Source: UBA1081 sp964613045 (lineage in GTDB: Bacteria; Bacillota; Clostridia; Oscillospirales; Acutalibacteraceae). Taken from it: a stretch of DNA of 64,000 nt. The stretch spans positions 1 through 64,000 of the forward strand of contig CAZTFS010000002.1 in the NCBI GenBank assembly GCA_964613045.1, in the 5' to 3' direction. Position numbers and translations under genes: made by a program. The notes under the pieces were generated by a model. The model did no database searches, had not been told where the DNA came from, and saw nothing but the letters and a program-made list of their open reading frames with translations. Position 1 is the first letter of the stretch. Each line of letters starts with the position of its first letter. Shown here in pieces: positions 8,177-16,002 of this stretch.

Positions 8177-9088
8177 TTATTCTCCGTTTTTTCTGATATT
8201 TGCTTTTGCAAGTGCAACAGCACCGTTTACCATTGGTTCAGCAGAAAATTCAATACGGTATTCATCCGTAAGCCTGTTTGATAAAAATTTCTTCAGGATA
8301 TCCTCTTCGTGACACAATCCGCCGCAAAGCACTACTTTCTTATTTCCGCCGACAAAAGAACCTGCAGTACGGATAATTTTTGCAACCTCGGAAATGTTCC
8401 TGTCTATGATTTTTTCGGCTTCCTTGTCACCCATTCTGAATGCCTCAAAAACAGTCTGTGCAAATGATGCCACGCAGGTCGCACCGCCCGAATATATATC
8501 AGAAATGCAATCTTTCAGCGGTTTATTGAGCTTTTTTTCAATAAGCTGTAAAATGATATTACTGCCGCCTCTTCCGTCATAATGTTCAAATGCTGAATTT
8601 AACGCATCCGAACCGAATGTAAAACCGCTGCCGCCCTTGTCGATAAGATATCCCCAGCCGCCGATGCGATGCCTGATACCGTTATTCTGACTGAAAGCGA
8701 CAATACCCGTACCCATTATTACAACTATACCGTTACCGCCTTTGAGTGAGTTCTCAATTGCGTTGTCAGTATCACTTCCGTTGTTAAAAAAACCGAATGA
8801 GAATTCCGACAAGAATTTATTTATAATCATTCTGTTGTTACCGCTTATTCCGCCTGCAATACCTGCAAAAACTGATATTTTACGGCGTTCAACACCGACA
8901 CACACCTGAGTAATTCCGTCTCCGAGAATTTTTGTTGTATTCTCTAATCCTTTATTTACGGGATTTGCCGCACCGAGTATGACACGTTTTATCTCTCTGC
9001 CGTCAATGTCTGTAAGCAGGAATTCAGTTTTTGTTCCGCCGGCATCGATTCCCAACAGGTATTTTATTTCAGCATTATTTTCAGTCAT
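8177..9088 (-). CDS. BadF/BadG-type N-acetylglucosamine/N-acetylmuramate kinase
   Basis: The ATG at 9088 (MTENNAEIKY) is preceded by CGGAGA; an in-frame TTG further up lies before this site and is less likely. The 303-residue protein has the ASKHA fold: phosphate-1 loop LLGIDAGGTKTEFLL, a GTGIVAF phosphate-2 loop in VVIMGTGIV, and VVLCGGLCHEE near the C-terminus. The family includes GlcNAc kinase and the Clostridium MurNAc/GlcNAc kinase MurK. Coupling to murQ makes phosphorylation of MurNAc and GlcNAc at O6 the best guess. It is the first gene of the operon, behind the promoter at 9120-9148. Confidence 0.85.
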   Translation of the reverse strand: MTENNAEIKYLLGIDAGGTKTEFLLTDIDGREIKRVILGAANPVNKGLENTTKILGDGITQVCVGVERRKISVFAGIAGGISGNNRMIINKFLSEFSFGFFNNGSDTDNAIENSLKGGNGIVVIMGTGIVAFSQNNGIRHRIGGWGYLIDKGGSGFTFGSDALNSAFEHYDGRGGSNIILQLIEKKLNKPLKDCISDIYSGGATCVASFAQTVFEAFRMGDKEAEKIIDRNISEVAKIIRTAGSFVGGNKKVVLCGGLCHEEDILKKFLSNRLTDEYRIEFSAEPMVNGAVALAKANIRKNGE

Positions 9089-9119
9089 TCTTATCTCCGA
9101 CAAATTTATTGATAGTATA

Positions 9120-9148
9120 ATTATATATTATACATGTACAAAATTCAA
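9120..9148 (-). promoter_or_regulatory. Promoter of the kinase-murQ-DUF4838 operon
   Basis: On the minus strand TTGAAT (9148-9143) and TATAAT (9125-9120) are 17 bases apart, about 35 bases before the kinase start. Confidence 0.7.
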
Positions 9149-9202
9149 TATGTTAAATAAAATACTTTTATATATTATCAACATTGTGTGTTCTTTATGT
9201 AG

Positions 9203-9240
9203 AAAAAAAGCTTGATAACTGCGGTTAACAGATATCAAGC
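9203..9240 (-). terminator. Terminator after the secreted PHP gene
   Basis: GCTTGATA (9210-9217) pairs with TATCAAGC (9233-9240); on the minus strand the stem is followed by seven T. It ends the gene that stops at 9301. Confidence 0.75.
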
Positions 9241-9300
9241 CATTTTTAATGTTTGGTATTATTAAATTGTGCGACTTTTCAGACGAAGTCCGAACTTAAA

Positions 9301-10686
9301 TCAGATACCCTTGATCGCTTTTATAAGTTCATCAAAAATTGTGTAAAGCTTTGTACCTTTGAATTTAATGATGAAGCTTTCAAGTGCACTGAGCTCTTTT
9401 TCTTTGAACTCAAGAGGTTCGCTGCCGTCATCAATTACAAGTGCCTGTGAAATACAGACACCGCCTTCACCGAAAACTTCTGCTCTTACATACTGGAAGT
9501 CTTCTGCACCGTCGATGGTGTCAAGGTCGAGAGTAACTGAACCGTTGCCGTCAACTGCCGTTGTTGAAATAACTTCACCGTTTGCGATCCACTGTACATA
9601 TGTTGCATCTGTTACTGCTGCAGTGATCTTGTGACCGTCAACGGTAAGTTCTGAAAACATGGGGTAGGGTAGGTCGGTATTAGCAACACTGATTTCTTCT
9701 TCGGGACCTATAGTATCATTTGCTCTGAGTATTCTTGTAACTGCGAAGAATGCACCGTTCTGCATTGTCTCCTTGATATTTTCAACTGTATTTTCTTCCA
9801 TCATGAAAATACTGAAGGAGCTGTCAACTGTAGAAAGGAAGTGAGCATCAGTATTGCTGAAGCCTATGACAGTCTTGCCGTAGGGAAGAGTATACATAAG
9901 TAAGTTATCCCAGAAAATTCTGTCATAACCTGTTGTTCCGTTTCTTTCATTAAATACTTCGGTGCCGAGACAGGAATCATATTTAAGAATAAGATCTCCG
10001 AAAAATTCAATGTTATATTCATCATTGACAGCATCGGGATTAGAGTTTGAATCCATCCAGTCACCGGGGTGGTTAATGTGTGAAAGACCTCCGTTTTCAT
10101 CAATAAAAGCTACTGCTTCCTCATAACCGAGCTCATTCTCTGAACCGGGGAATCCGTTGCCTACTGAGGGGTCAAGGAAATAACCGTTAACATGGTTTTT
10201 TGTAAGAGAAATGTAGTTTAATTCGTTAGCACCTGTAACGCAGACCATCTTCTTGTTTCTGATAGTTCCGTCATAAAGAGCATAAGTTCCGGTTGTGATT
10301 GCCTCATACTCTTCATCTGTAAGATGCTCATAAACATTACCGATAATCGGCTGATACAAATAAAGTAACTGCATTTCAGGGGTCTTGTTCCATTCAACGC
10401 CTGTGATACCGTGATCAGCGTTTGCAACGAAATCATAATCCTGATTGTAGTATTCTTTGATCATTACAGGAAGAGATTCTTCAGCATCGCTGTAGGTCGT
10501 ATGGGTATGCAGAGTGCCTTTGTAAGCACCCCATGCATCGTCGCCGCTCCAGATAACATCCTCATAGGGTGAAACGATAGTGTAGTCATCGGTTTCTTCC
10601 GCACTTGCACCAATGCACAGCATTCCGAGCTGCATAAGTACAACAGTTGCAAGCATAATACTGAGAATTTTTTTGAAATTTTTCAT
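9301..10686 (-). CDS. Secreted PHP-domain phosphoesterase with amphipathic tail
   Basis: A 461-residue protein with a signal peptide (hydrophobic core about 8-25, cleavage near ASA-EE). The PHP domain begins at AYKGTLHTHTTYSD, with the HxH metal motif, followed by VANADHG and later FSNTDAH, all expected metal-ligand regions of the polymerase and histidinol phosphatase superfamily. A beta-rich C-terminal domain (about 340-430) is followed by a lysine-rich amphipathic helix (FIIKFKGTKLYTIFDELIKA). The same kind of tail ends the secreted phosphoesterase at 39445-42957. GGGAGG lies eight bases before the ATG. The substrate is unknown; secreted PHP proteins may hydrolyse phosphodiesters or phosphomonoesters outside the cell. 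Confidence 0.8.
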   Translation of the reverse strand: MKNFKKILSIMLATVVLMQLGMLCIGASAEETDDYTIVSPYEDVIWSGDDAWGAYKGTLHTHTTYSDAEESLPVMIKEYYNQDYDFVANADHGITGVEWNKTPEMQLLYLYQPIIGNVYEHLTDEEYEAITTGTYALYDGTIRNKKMVCVTGANELNYISLTKNHVNGYFLDPSVGNGFPGSENELGYEEAVAFIDENGGLSHINHPGDWMDSNSNPDAVNDEYNIEFFGDLILKYDSCLGTEVFNERNGTTGYDRIFWDNLLMYTLPYGKTVIGFSNTDAHFLSTVDSSFSIFMMEENTVENIKETMQNGAFFAVTRILRANDTIGPEEEISVANTDLPYPMFSELTVDGHKITAAVTDATYVQWIANGEVISTTAVDGNGSVTLDLDTIDGAEDFQYVRAEVFGEGGVCISQALVIDDGSEPLEFKEKELSALESFIIKFKGTKLYTIFDELIKAIKGI

Positions 10687-10718
10687 TTATTATACCTCCC
10701 AATATAATATTACTTCTA

Positions 10719-10748
10719 TATTTAACCAAAAAATCAGATCAAAGTCAA
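10719..10748 (-). promoter_or_regulatory. Probable promoter of the secreted PHP gene
   Basis: TTGACT (10748-10743) and TAAATA (10724-10719) on the minus strand are 18 bases apart, upstream of the GGGAGG ribosome site. Confidence 0.45.
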
Positions 10749-10846
10749 GTGCTAAACACCATATTGTACAAAAAAATTATATTTTAAAGCTGAATAATGT
10801 GTTTTCGGTTATTTACCATCTGTATGCTATAAGATGCAGTTAAAAA

Positions 10847-10946
10847 NNNNNNNNNNNNNNNNNNNNNNNNNNNNNNNNNNNNNNNNNNNNNNNNNNNNNN
10901 NNNNNNNNNNNNNNNNNNNNNNNNNNNNNNNNNNNNNNNNNNNNNN
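10847..10946. other. 100-N scaffold gap with duplicated flanks
   Basis: Exactly 100 N, the usual placeholder for a gap of unknown size. The 23 bases before it (10824-10846) are repeated exactly after it (10947-10969), so the two contigs either overlap and the gap is spurious, or a short tandem repeat was not resolved. Confidence 0.98.
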
Positions 10947-10976
10947 ATGCTATAAGATGCAGTTAAAAAATTCCTG

Positions 10977-11004
10977 TTGACAAATTGAATTTTTTTGCTA
11001 TAAT
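10977..11004 (+). promoter_or_regulatory. Promoter of the aspS-gatC/gatA/gatB operon
   Basis: TTGACA at 10977-10982 and TATAAT at 10999-11004 with a 16-base spacer. Transcription would start near 11010, right at the base of T-box stem I. Confidence 0.85.
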
Positions 11005-11007
11005 ATA

Positions 11008-11220
11008 AACAGAGACTCAGCTTTTTCGGAAAGTCTGTCAGGGAGGATGCGTCACCGACTGAAAGCGTATCTGAGATGAGTAGTAAGCTTGGGAACACTC
11101 TGTTTATGTTTTAAAATTTTATATTAAAAGAGGATGCGTTTCGGCGTATCAATGCGGGTGGCACCGCGGGTTAAATTTTGTTTGCTCGTCCCGGGAATAT
11201 TTTATATTCCCCGGGACTAT
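11008..11220 (+). promoter_or_regulatory. T-box riboswitch, specifier read as AAC (Asn)
   Basis: The conserved T-box GGGTGGCACCGCGGG lies at 11155-11169 and the leader ends in a terminator (GTCCCGGGAATA/TATTCCCCGGGAC, then TATTTTATTTT). Stem I closes with ACAGAG (11009-11014) against CTCTGT (11098-11103); an inner stem AGCTT/AAGCT leaves a specifier loop TGGGAACA on the 3' side. By the usual layout (codon, one purine, then the lower stem) the specifier is AAC at 11094-11096, an asparagine codon. GATG and GAAAGC in the apical part fit the T-loop platform, and GATGCG/CGTATC before the T-box forms stem III. Uncharged tRNA-Asn would permit read-through into aspS. T-box control of a gatCAB-aspS operon is known from Clostridium acetobutylicum. 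Confidence 0.9.
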
Positions 11221-11252
11221 TTTATTTTGTATTAAAACAGGAGGAATGCTGT

Positions 11253-13334
11253 ATGTACAGAACTCTATTTTGTAACGACATCTGTGACAAGCACATAGGT
11301 CAGACAGTTCAGCTTGCGGGCTGGGTCGATGTTGTACGAGATCACGGCGGTGTTATCTTTGTTGATCTTCGTGACTACACAGGTGTTACTCAGGTTGTTA
11401 TCCATAACGAGGAGCTTCTTAAAAATGTAAACCGTGAAACTGTTATTTCTGTAAGCGGTGTTGTTGAAAAACGTGATGATGAAACCGTTAACACGAAGAT
11501 TGCAACAGGTTATGTTGAATTGGTTGCAGATTCACTTCAGGTTCTCGGTAAATCTCAGAATATGCTTCCCTTTGAAGTAAGAAATTCAAGACTGAGCAAA
11601 GATGAGCTCCGTCTTAAATACCGTTACCTTGACCTTCGTAATCCCAAGAACCATAACAACCTTGTTATGCGTTCAAAGATTATCAGACATCTTAGAAATA
11701 AGATGGAAGACAAGGGCTTCCTTGATATGCAGACGCCTATCCTTACCGCATCATCACCCGAGGGAGCAAGAGACTTCCTTGTTCCCAGCCGTAAGCATCC
11801 CGGCAAGTTCTATGCATTACCTCAGGCTCCTCAGCAGTTTAAACAGCTTCTTATGGTATCGGGCTTCGACAGATATTTCCAGGTGGCTCCCTGTTTCCGT
11901 GATGAAGATGCACGTGCTGACCGTTCACCCGGTGAATTCTATCAGCTCGACTTTGAAATGGCTTTCGCAACTCAAGAAGAAGTTCTTGATGTCTGTGAAG
12001 ACGTTATCTACGATACATTCAAGACATTTTCGGATAAGAAAGTAACAGAAAAGCCTTTCCGCCGTATCACTTATGCCGATGCAATGATGACATACGGTTC
12101 GGATAAGCCCGATCTGAGAAATCCTCTCATAATATGCGATCTTACTGATTTCTTCGCTCAGGTCAATTTTCCCGCATTCAAGGGCAGACCTGTAAGAGGT
12201 ATTGTTGCTGATTGTAAAGGAAAGTCAAAGAAATTCTTTGAAGATTCTCTTAAATATGCCACTTCCGCAGAAGTAGGTCTCGGCGGTCTCGGTTATATCA
12301 CGCTTAAAGACGGTGTTTTTGCAGGTCCTATCGCAAAGTTCCTCAGTGAAGCTCAGAAGACTGAGATAACAGAGTTAACAGGTGTCAAAGAGGGCGAAAC
12401 TCTCTTCTTCATCTGTGATGACAAGAAGAATGATACAGAGAAAAAAGCAGGTCTTATCCGTACATGGCTCGCAAGAAAAGAACAGCTTGACCTTATTCGT
12501 GATGATGCTTTTGAATTCTGTTTTGTTGTTGATTTCCCAATGTACGAGGATGATGAAGAAACCGGCGAAACGATCTTTACTCACAATCCGTTCTCTATGC
12601 CCCAAGGCGGTATGGAAGCTCTTATGACAAAAGATCCCACTGAGGTTCTTGCATATCAGTATGACCTTGTCTGTAACGGAATCGAGCTTGCATCGGGTGC
12701 TGTACGTAACCATGATATAGATATCATGAAAAAGGCATTCGAAATTGCAGGCTATGATGAAGCTGAACTTAAAAAGAGATTCAATGCACTTTATACTGCA
12801 TTCCAGTACGGAGCTCCTCCCCACGCAGGTATGGCACCCGGTATCGACCGTATGGTAATGCTTCTTACAGATGAAGAAAAGATTCTTGATGTTATCGCAT
12901 TCCCTCTCAACGGCAATGCTCAGGATCTTCTCCTCGGTGCTCCCTCAGAAGTTACAAACCAGCAGCTCGAGGATGTTCATCTCTTAGGCTCAGGCAGTGC
13001 TCTTGCTCAGCGTCAGACTGCAAGCGGTTCAACAGGTTCAAGACAGTCTCAGGGCAAGCGTTCCACATTCTCAAACGCACAGCAGCTTAATCAGATATCC
13101 CTTACGGAAGATGAAGAAGCTGTTATGCAGAATATCTTCGCTGATATGAGTGAAAGTGAAAAGAAACTCGGAGCTTGTGACACGGAAAATGTTGAAGCAA
13201 TGGTTCATGTTATGGAAATGACAAATATCCTTCGTGACGATGTCCGCAAACAGCCCTTTACAAGAGAAAGTCTTCTTGAAGGTGCTCCCGAACGTAATGA
13301 AGACAGCTGGCAAGTACCCAGACTGGTAAAGTGA
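11253..13334 (+). CDS. aspS: AspRS-GatC fusion (aspartate-tRNA(Asp/Asn) ligase fused to amidotransferase subunit C)
   Basis: Starts at the ATG 8 bases after AGGAGG (693 residues). Residues 1-577 are a bacterial-type AspRS: anticodon-binding OB fold, class II motif 2 (FRDEDARADRSPGEFYQLD), GAD insertion, and motif 3 (GAPPHAGMAPGIDRM). His31 in RDHGG is the residue associated with non-discriminating AspRS, which also charges tRNA-Asn. After a Ser/Gln-rich linker (about 578-600) the last 90 or so residues are GatC: SLTEDEEAVMQ, the central NVEAMVHV, LRDDV, and the typical LLEGAPER...WQVPRLV end. No separate gatC follows. The enzyme would make Asp-tRNA-Asn and hand it directly to the attached amidotransferase. 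gatA starts 10 bases after the stop. Confidence 0.93.
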   Translation: MYRTLFCNDICDKHIGQTVQLAGWVDVVRDHGGVIFVDLRDYTGVTQVVIHNEELLKNVNRETVISVSGVVEKRDDETVNTKIATGYVELVADSLQVLGKSQNMLPFEVRNSRLSKDELRLKYRYLDLRNPKNHNNLVMRSKIIRHLRNKMEDKGFLDMQTPILTASSPEGARDFLVPSRKHPGKFYALPQAPQQFKQLLMVSGFDRYFQVAPCFRDEDARADRSPGEFYQLDFEMAFATQEEVLDVCEDVIYDTFKTFSDKKVTEKPFRRITYADAMMTYGSDKPDLRNPLIICDLTDFFAQVNFPAFKGRPVRGIVADCKGKSKKFFEDSLKYATSAEVGLGGLGYITLKDGVFAGPIAKFLSEAQKTEITELTGVKEGETLFFICDDKKNDTEKKAGLIRTWLARKEQLDLIRDDAFEFCFVVDFPMYEDDEETGETIFTHNPFSMPQGGMEALMTKDPTEVLAYQYDLVCNGIELASGAVRNHDIDIMKKAFEIAGYDEAELKKRFNALYTAFQYGAPPHAGMAPGIDRMVMLLTDEEKILDVIAFPLNGNAQDLLLGAPSEVTNQQLEDVHLLGSGSALAQRQTASGSTGSRQSQGKRSTFSNAQQLNQISLTEDEEAVMQNIFADMSESEKKLGACDTENVEAMVHVMEMTNILRDDVRKQPFTRESLLEGAPERNEDSWQVPRLVK

Positions 13335-13344
13335 GGTGTGCAGA

Positions 13345-14526
13345 ATGAAAAACTATGTAACTAAGTTGTTTGATAACGGTAATATTGCCGTTGATGATAC
13401 AATTCTTGTGAAAGATTCTCAGACAGCGGCAGGTTCACGTATTATGGAGGGCTTCAAACCCCTGTTCAGTGCAGATGCTGTTGTTAAACTTAAAGAAAAA
13501 GGCTATAAAATATCCGGAAAAGCAAGTGTCGGTGAATTCGGACTTGATCTTGTCGGTGAATTCTCACACTATGCACCGCAGGAAGGTACTCTCAAAGGTG
13601 CATCGGCAGAGCTTGTTGCAAAGAGTGAAGTAAAGGCTGCCCTCGGTGTTGATATGAACGGTTCAACAAGACGTGCAGCTGCTCTTTCAGGCGTTGACTT
13701 TCTAAAACCCACATACGGAACTGTTTCACGATACGGTATAATATCATGTGCCGCCTCAGGCGAGCAGCTCGGTGTTTACGCAAAGGATGCCGAAAATATT
13801 AAAGAGATCATGGATGTCATTGCAGGTCACGACGACAAGGACGGTACAAGCCTTCCCGCAGAAAGCTATGATTATTCAATTACTGATGTACAGGGCAAGA
13901 AAGTCTGCATTATCAAGGAGCTTCTTGACAAAGCAGACGACGAAACAAAAGCAAAAGTAACTGCTTTTGCAGAAGCTCTTAATGCAAACGGTGTTACGGT
14001 TGAGACAATCTCATGCGATCTGTTTGAGCTTGCAAACACTGCATGGCAGATTCTTATGTGTGCTGAAACATGTAACAACGTTTCCCGTTATGACGGTGTT
14101 AAATTCGGTCACAGAGCCGAAAAATACAGAAATATTGACGAGCTTTATGTAAACTCAAGAACAGAAGGCTTCAACTTCCTTACAAAGGCAGTTATTCTCT
14201 ACGGTTCTGATGTTCTCTCAAAAAACAGATATAAAGACTGTTATGATAAATCTCTCAGAGTACGACGTGTCGTTGCAGACGGTATGGCAAAGCTTTTTGA
14301 AGGTTATGACGCAGTGCTTACCCCCGTGTGCAGTAAAACTTCTTATGAAGCTTATGATATTCATGATGCATTCGGAAAAGTATTCGCTGAAAGCGTATTT
14401 ACATCAGTGGCAAACCTTATCGGTATTCCTGCTCTTGTAAGCGGCGGTGTTCAGCTTATGGGCAAGCAGTTCAGTGAAAGCACGCTTCTCAGTCTTGCAC
14501 ACATTGTTGAAAGGAAAGGTGAATGA
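13345..14526 (+). CDS. gatA: Divergent, shortened GatA (amidase-family amidotransferase subunit A)
   Basis: ATG at 13345 follows GAGGTG by six bases; 393 residues against about 485 usual. It aligns with GatA from the SRIMEGF region on: LKPTYGTVSRYGI, NVSRYDGVKFGHR and SRTEGFN are strongly conserved. About 60-70 N-terminal residues are missing and the Gly/Ser-rich loop is shortened. Of the amidase triad (S. aureus Lys79, cis-Ser154, Ser178), the nucleophile is kept (Ser107 in DMNGSTRR), but the SSGG loop is TLKGAS, putting Leu83 and Lys84 at the cis-Ser and next position. The Lys is either Lys23 in a shortened VKD loop or replaced by Asp17. The glutamine-binding Asp (S. aureus Asp425) aligns with Ser350. 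Glutaminase activity is therefore doubtful; a scaffold or ammonia-channel role is possible. Confidence 0.85.
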   Translation: MKNYVTKLFDNGNIAVDDTILVKDSQTAAGSRIMEGFKPLFSADAVVKLKEKGYKISGKASVGEFGLDLVGEFSHYAPQEGTLKGASAELVAKSEVKAALGVDMNGSTRRAAALSGVDFLKPTYGTVSRYGIISCAASGEQLGVYAKDAENIKEIMDVIAGHDDKDGTSLPAESYDYSITDVQGKKVCIIKELLDKADDETKAKVTAFAEALNANGVTVETISCDLFELANTAWQILMCAETCNNVSRYDGVKFGHRAEKYRNIDELYVNSRTEGFNFLTKAVILYGSDVLSKNRYKDCYDKSLRVRRVVADGMAKLFEGYDAVLTPVCSKTSYEAYDIHDAFGKVFAESVFTSVANLIGIPALVSGGVQLMGKQFSESTLLSLAHIVERKGE

Positions 14527-14528
14527 TT

Positions 14529-15947
14529 ATGAATTATGAACTCGTCATCGGCCTTGAAACTCATGTGGAGTTAAGTACCGAATCAAAAATATTCTGCTCA
14601 TGCGGCGGTCATTCTGCAGCAAAAGAACCTAATGACTGTGTTTGTCCTGCTTGTTGCGGAATGCCCGGCATGCTTCCCGTAATGAATAAGAGAGTTGTTG
14701 AATTAGCTGTAACAGCAGGTCTTATGCTTAACTGCGAGATCAGCCGTTACACAACATTTGATAAGAAAAACTACTATTATCCCGATCTGCCCTGTGCTTA
14801 TCAGATAACACAGCTTAATCATCCCATCTGTACAAACGGTCTTGTTTCTCTCAAGACTTCTCAGGGTGTCCGTGATATCAGAATCAAGCAGATTCACATG
14901 GAAGAGGATGCAGGTAAGCTTGTTCACGGCGGTAATTCATCTTTTGTTGACTTCAACCGTACCAGTGTTCCTCTTATTGAGATCGTTACACAGCCCGATT
15001 TTCGCAGTGCCGAAGAAGTAGTAACTTACCTTAACAAACTTAAGAATATGTTCCGTTCAGGCGGAATTTCAGAGTGTGAAGAGGGTGCAATGCGTTGTGA
15101 CGTAAACATTTCTGTCCGTCCCGAAGGCAGTGAAGAATTCGGTGTCCGTACAGAGATAAAGAACATGAGCTCATTTGAGGCCATTGAAAAAGCTATAAAG
15201 TATGAATCACAGCGTCATATTGATGCGCTTGAATTTGAAACAGAAGAGCTTGTACAGGAAACGAGAAGATTTGACGACGTTAGCGGCAAGACTTTTGCAA
15301 TGAGAAACAAGGAAACTGAGGCTGATTACCGCTATTTCCCCGATGCAAACCTTATGCCTATCATTATTGATGATGAATGGCTTGAAAAAATCAAGGCGGC
15401 AAAGCCCACTGCTGTTGACGAAAAAGCTGAACAGTACAGAGAAGCAGGTATTTCCGATAAAGAAATCGATATGCTTCTTGCAAACAACAAGATTCTCAGA
15501 CTTCTTGATGACACGGTTGCTCTCGGCTGTAATATGAAAGATACGGCAGCATATATCCTCACTGACTGTATGGGTATTCTCCGTAAGGCAGGAAAAACGA
15601 TCGGTGAGCTTGATATTACCGCAGAAGACCTTTCTGCTGTCATCAAAATGGTTACTGACGGCAAGATAAACAGAAATGCAGGTAAGAAAGTGCTTATCGC
15701 AATGATCGAAGACGGTGCAGACCCCGTGGAATACTGCAAGCAGAACGGTCTTGACAAGCAGGTTGATTCATCTGCAGTTGAAGGTATTGTTGATGCAGTT
15801 ATAGCAAATAATGCTCAGGCTGTAGAAGATTACAAAAACGGTAAGGTCAAGGCTATGCAGGCTCTCTTCGGTGCTTGCATGAAAGAACTCAAAGGTGCTG
15901 GTGACCCCACAGTCATCAAGACTCTTCTTGAAGAAAAACTTAAGTAA
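14529..15947 (+). CDS. gatB: Asp-tRNA(Asn)/Glu-tRNA(Gln) amidotransferase subunit B
   Basis: GatB phosphorylates the aspartyl (or glutamyl) group on mischarged tRNA and amidates it. The 472-residue protein is full length: VIGLETHVEL start, zinc-type cysteines in FCSCGG and CVCPACCG, the KNYYYPDLP and HMEEDAGK motifs (magnesium and phosphate site), a helical cradle domain, and the C-terminal YqeY tail (GKVKAMQALFGACMK). Its active-site motifs are intact, in contrast with the degenerate GatA. An alternative in-frame ATG two codons earlier (14523) overlaps the gatA stop; the chosen start has AAAGGT eight bases upstream. Third and last gene of the T-box operon, followed by a terminator. Confidence 0.95.
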   Translation: MNYELVIGLETHVELSTESKIFCSCGGHSAAKEPNDCVCPACCGMPGMLPVMNKRVVELAVTAGLMLNCEISRYTTFDKKNYYYPDLPCAYQITQLNHPICTNGLVSLKTSQGVRDIRIKQIHMEEDAGKLVHGGNSSFVDFNRTSVPLIEIVTQPDFRSAEEVVTYLNKLKNMFRSGGISECEEGAMRCDVNISVRPEGSEEFGVRTEIKNMSSFEAIEKAIKYESQRHIDALEFETEELVQETRRFDDVSGKTFAMRNKETEADYRYFPDANLMPIIIDDEWLEKIKAAKPTAVDEKAEQYREAGISDKEIDMLLANNKILRLLDDTVALGCNMKDTAAYILTDCMGILRKAGKTIGELDITAEDLSAVIKMVTDGKINRNAGKKVLIAMIEDGADPVEYCKQNGLDKQVDSSAVEGIVDAVIANNAQAVEDYKNGKVKAMQALFGACMKELKGAGDPTVIKTLLEEKLK

Positions 15948-15957
15948 AATAAAACAG

Positions 15958-15988
15958 AACAGGAGTTATCTACTCCTGTTTCTTTTTT
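15958..15988 (+). terminator. Terminator of the aspS-gatA-gatB operon
   Basis: AACAGGAGT (15958-15966) pairs with ACTCCTGTT (15972-15980), then TCTTTTTT. It separates gatB from alaX. Confidence 0.85.
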
Positions 15989-16002
15989 AAGGAATGATAA
16001 AA

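Noticed and set aside
10784..11098. Minus-strand frame running through the N gap
   Set aside because: Exists only because N codons carry no stop; the flanks are promoter and T-box.
12375..12824. 149-codon frame opposite aspS
   Set aside because: Covered by the conserved AspRS catalytic region; no homology-like features.
13393..13416. Definite loss of the amidase Lys in GatA
   Set aside because: An ungapped alignment puts Asp17 at the Lys position, but a shortened loop lets Lys23 in a VKD motif take its place, so I do not claim the Lys is lost.
13345..14526. gatA as a pseudogene
   Set aside because: No stop or frameshift; reading frame, ribosome site and conserved C-terminal core are intact, so it looks like a functional but altered subunit.
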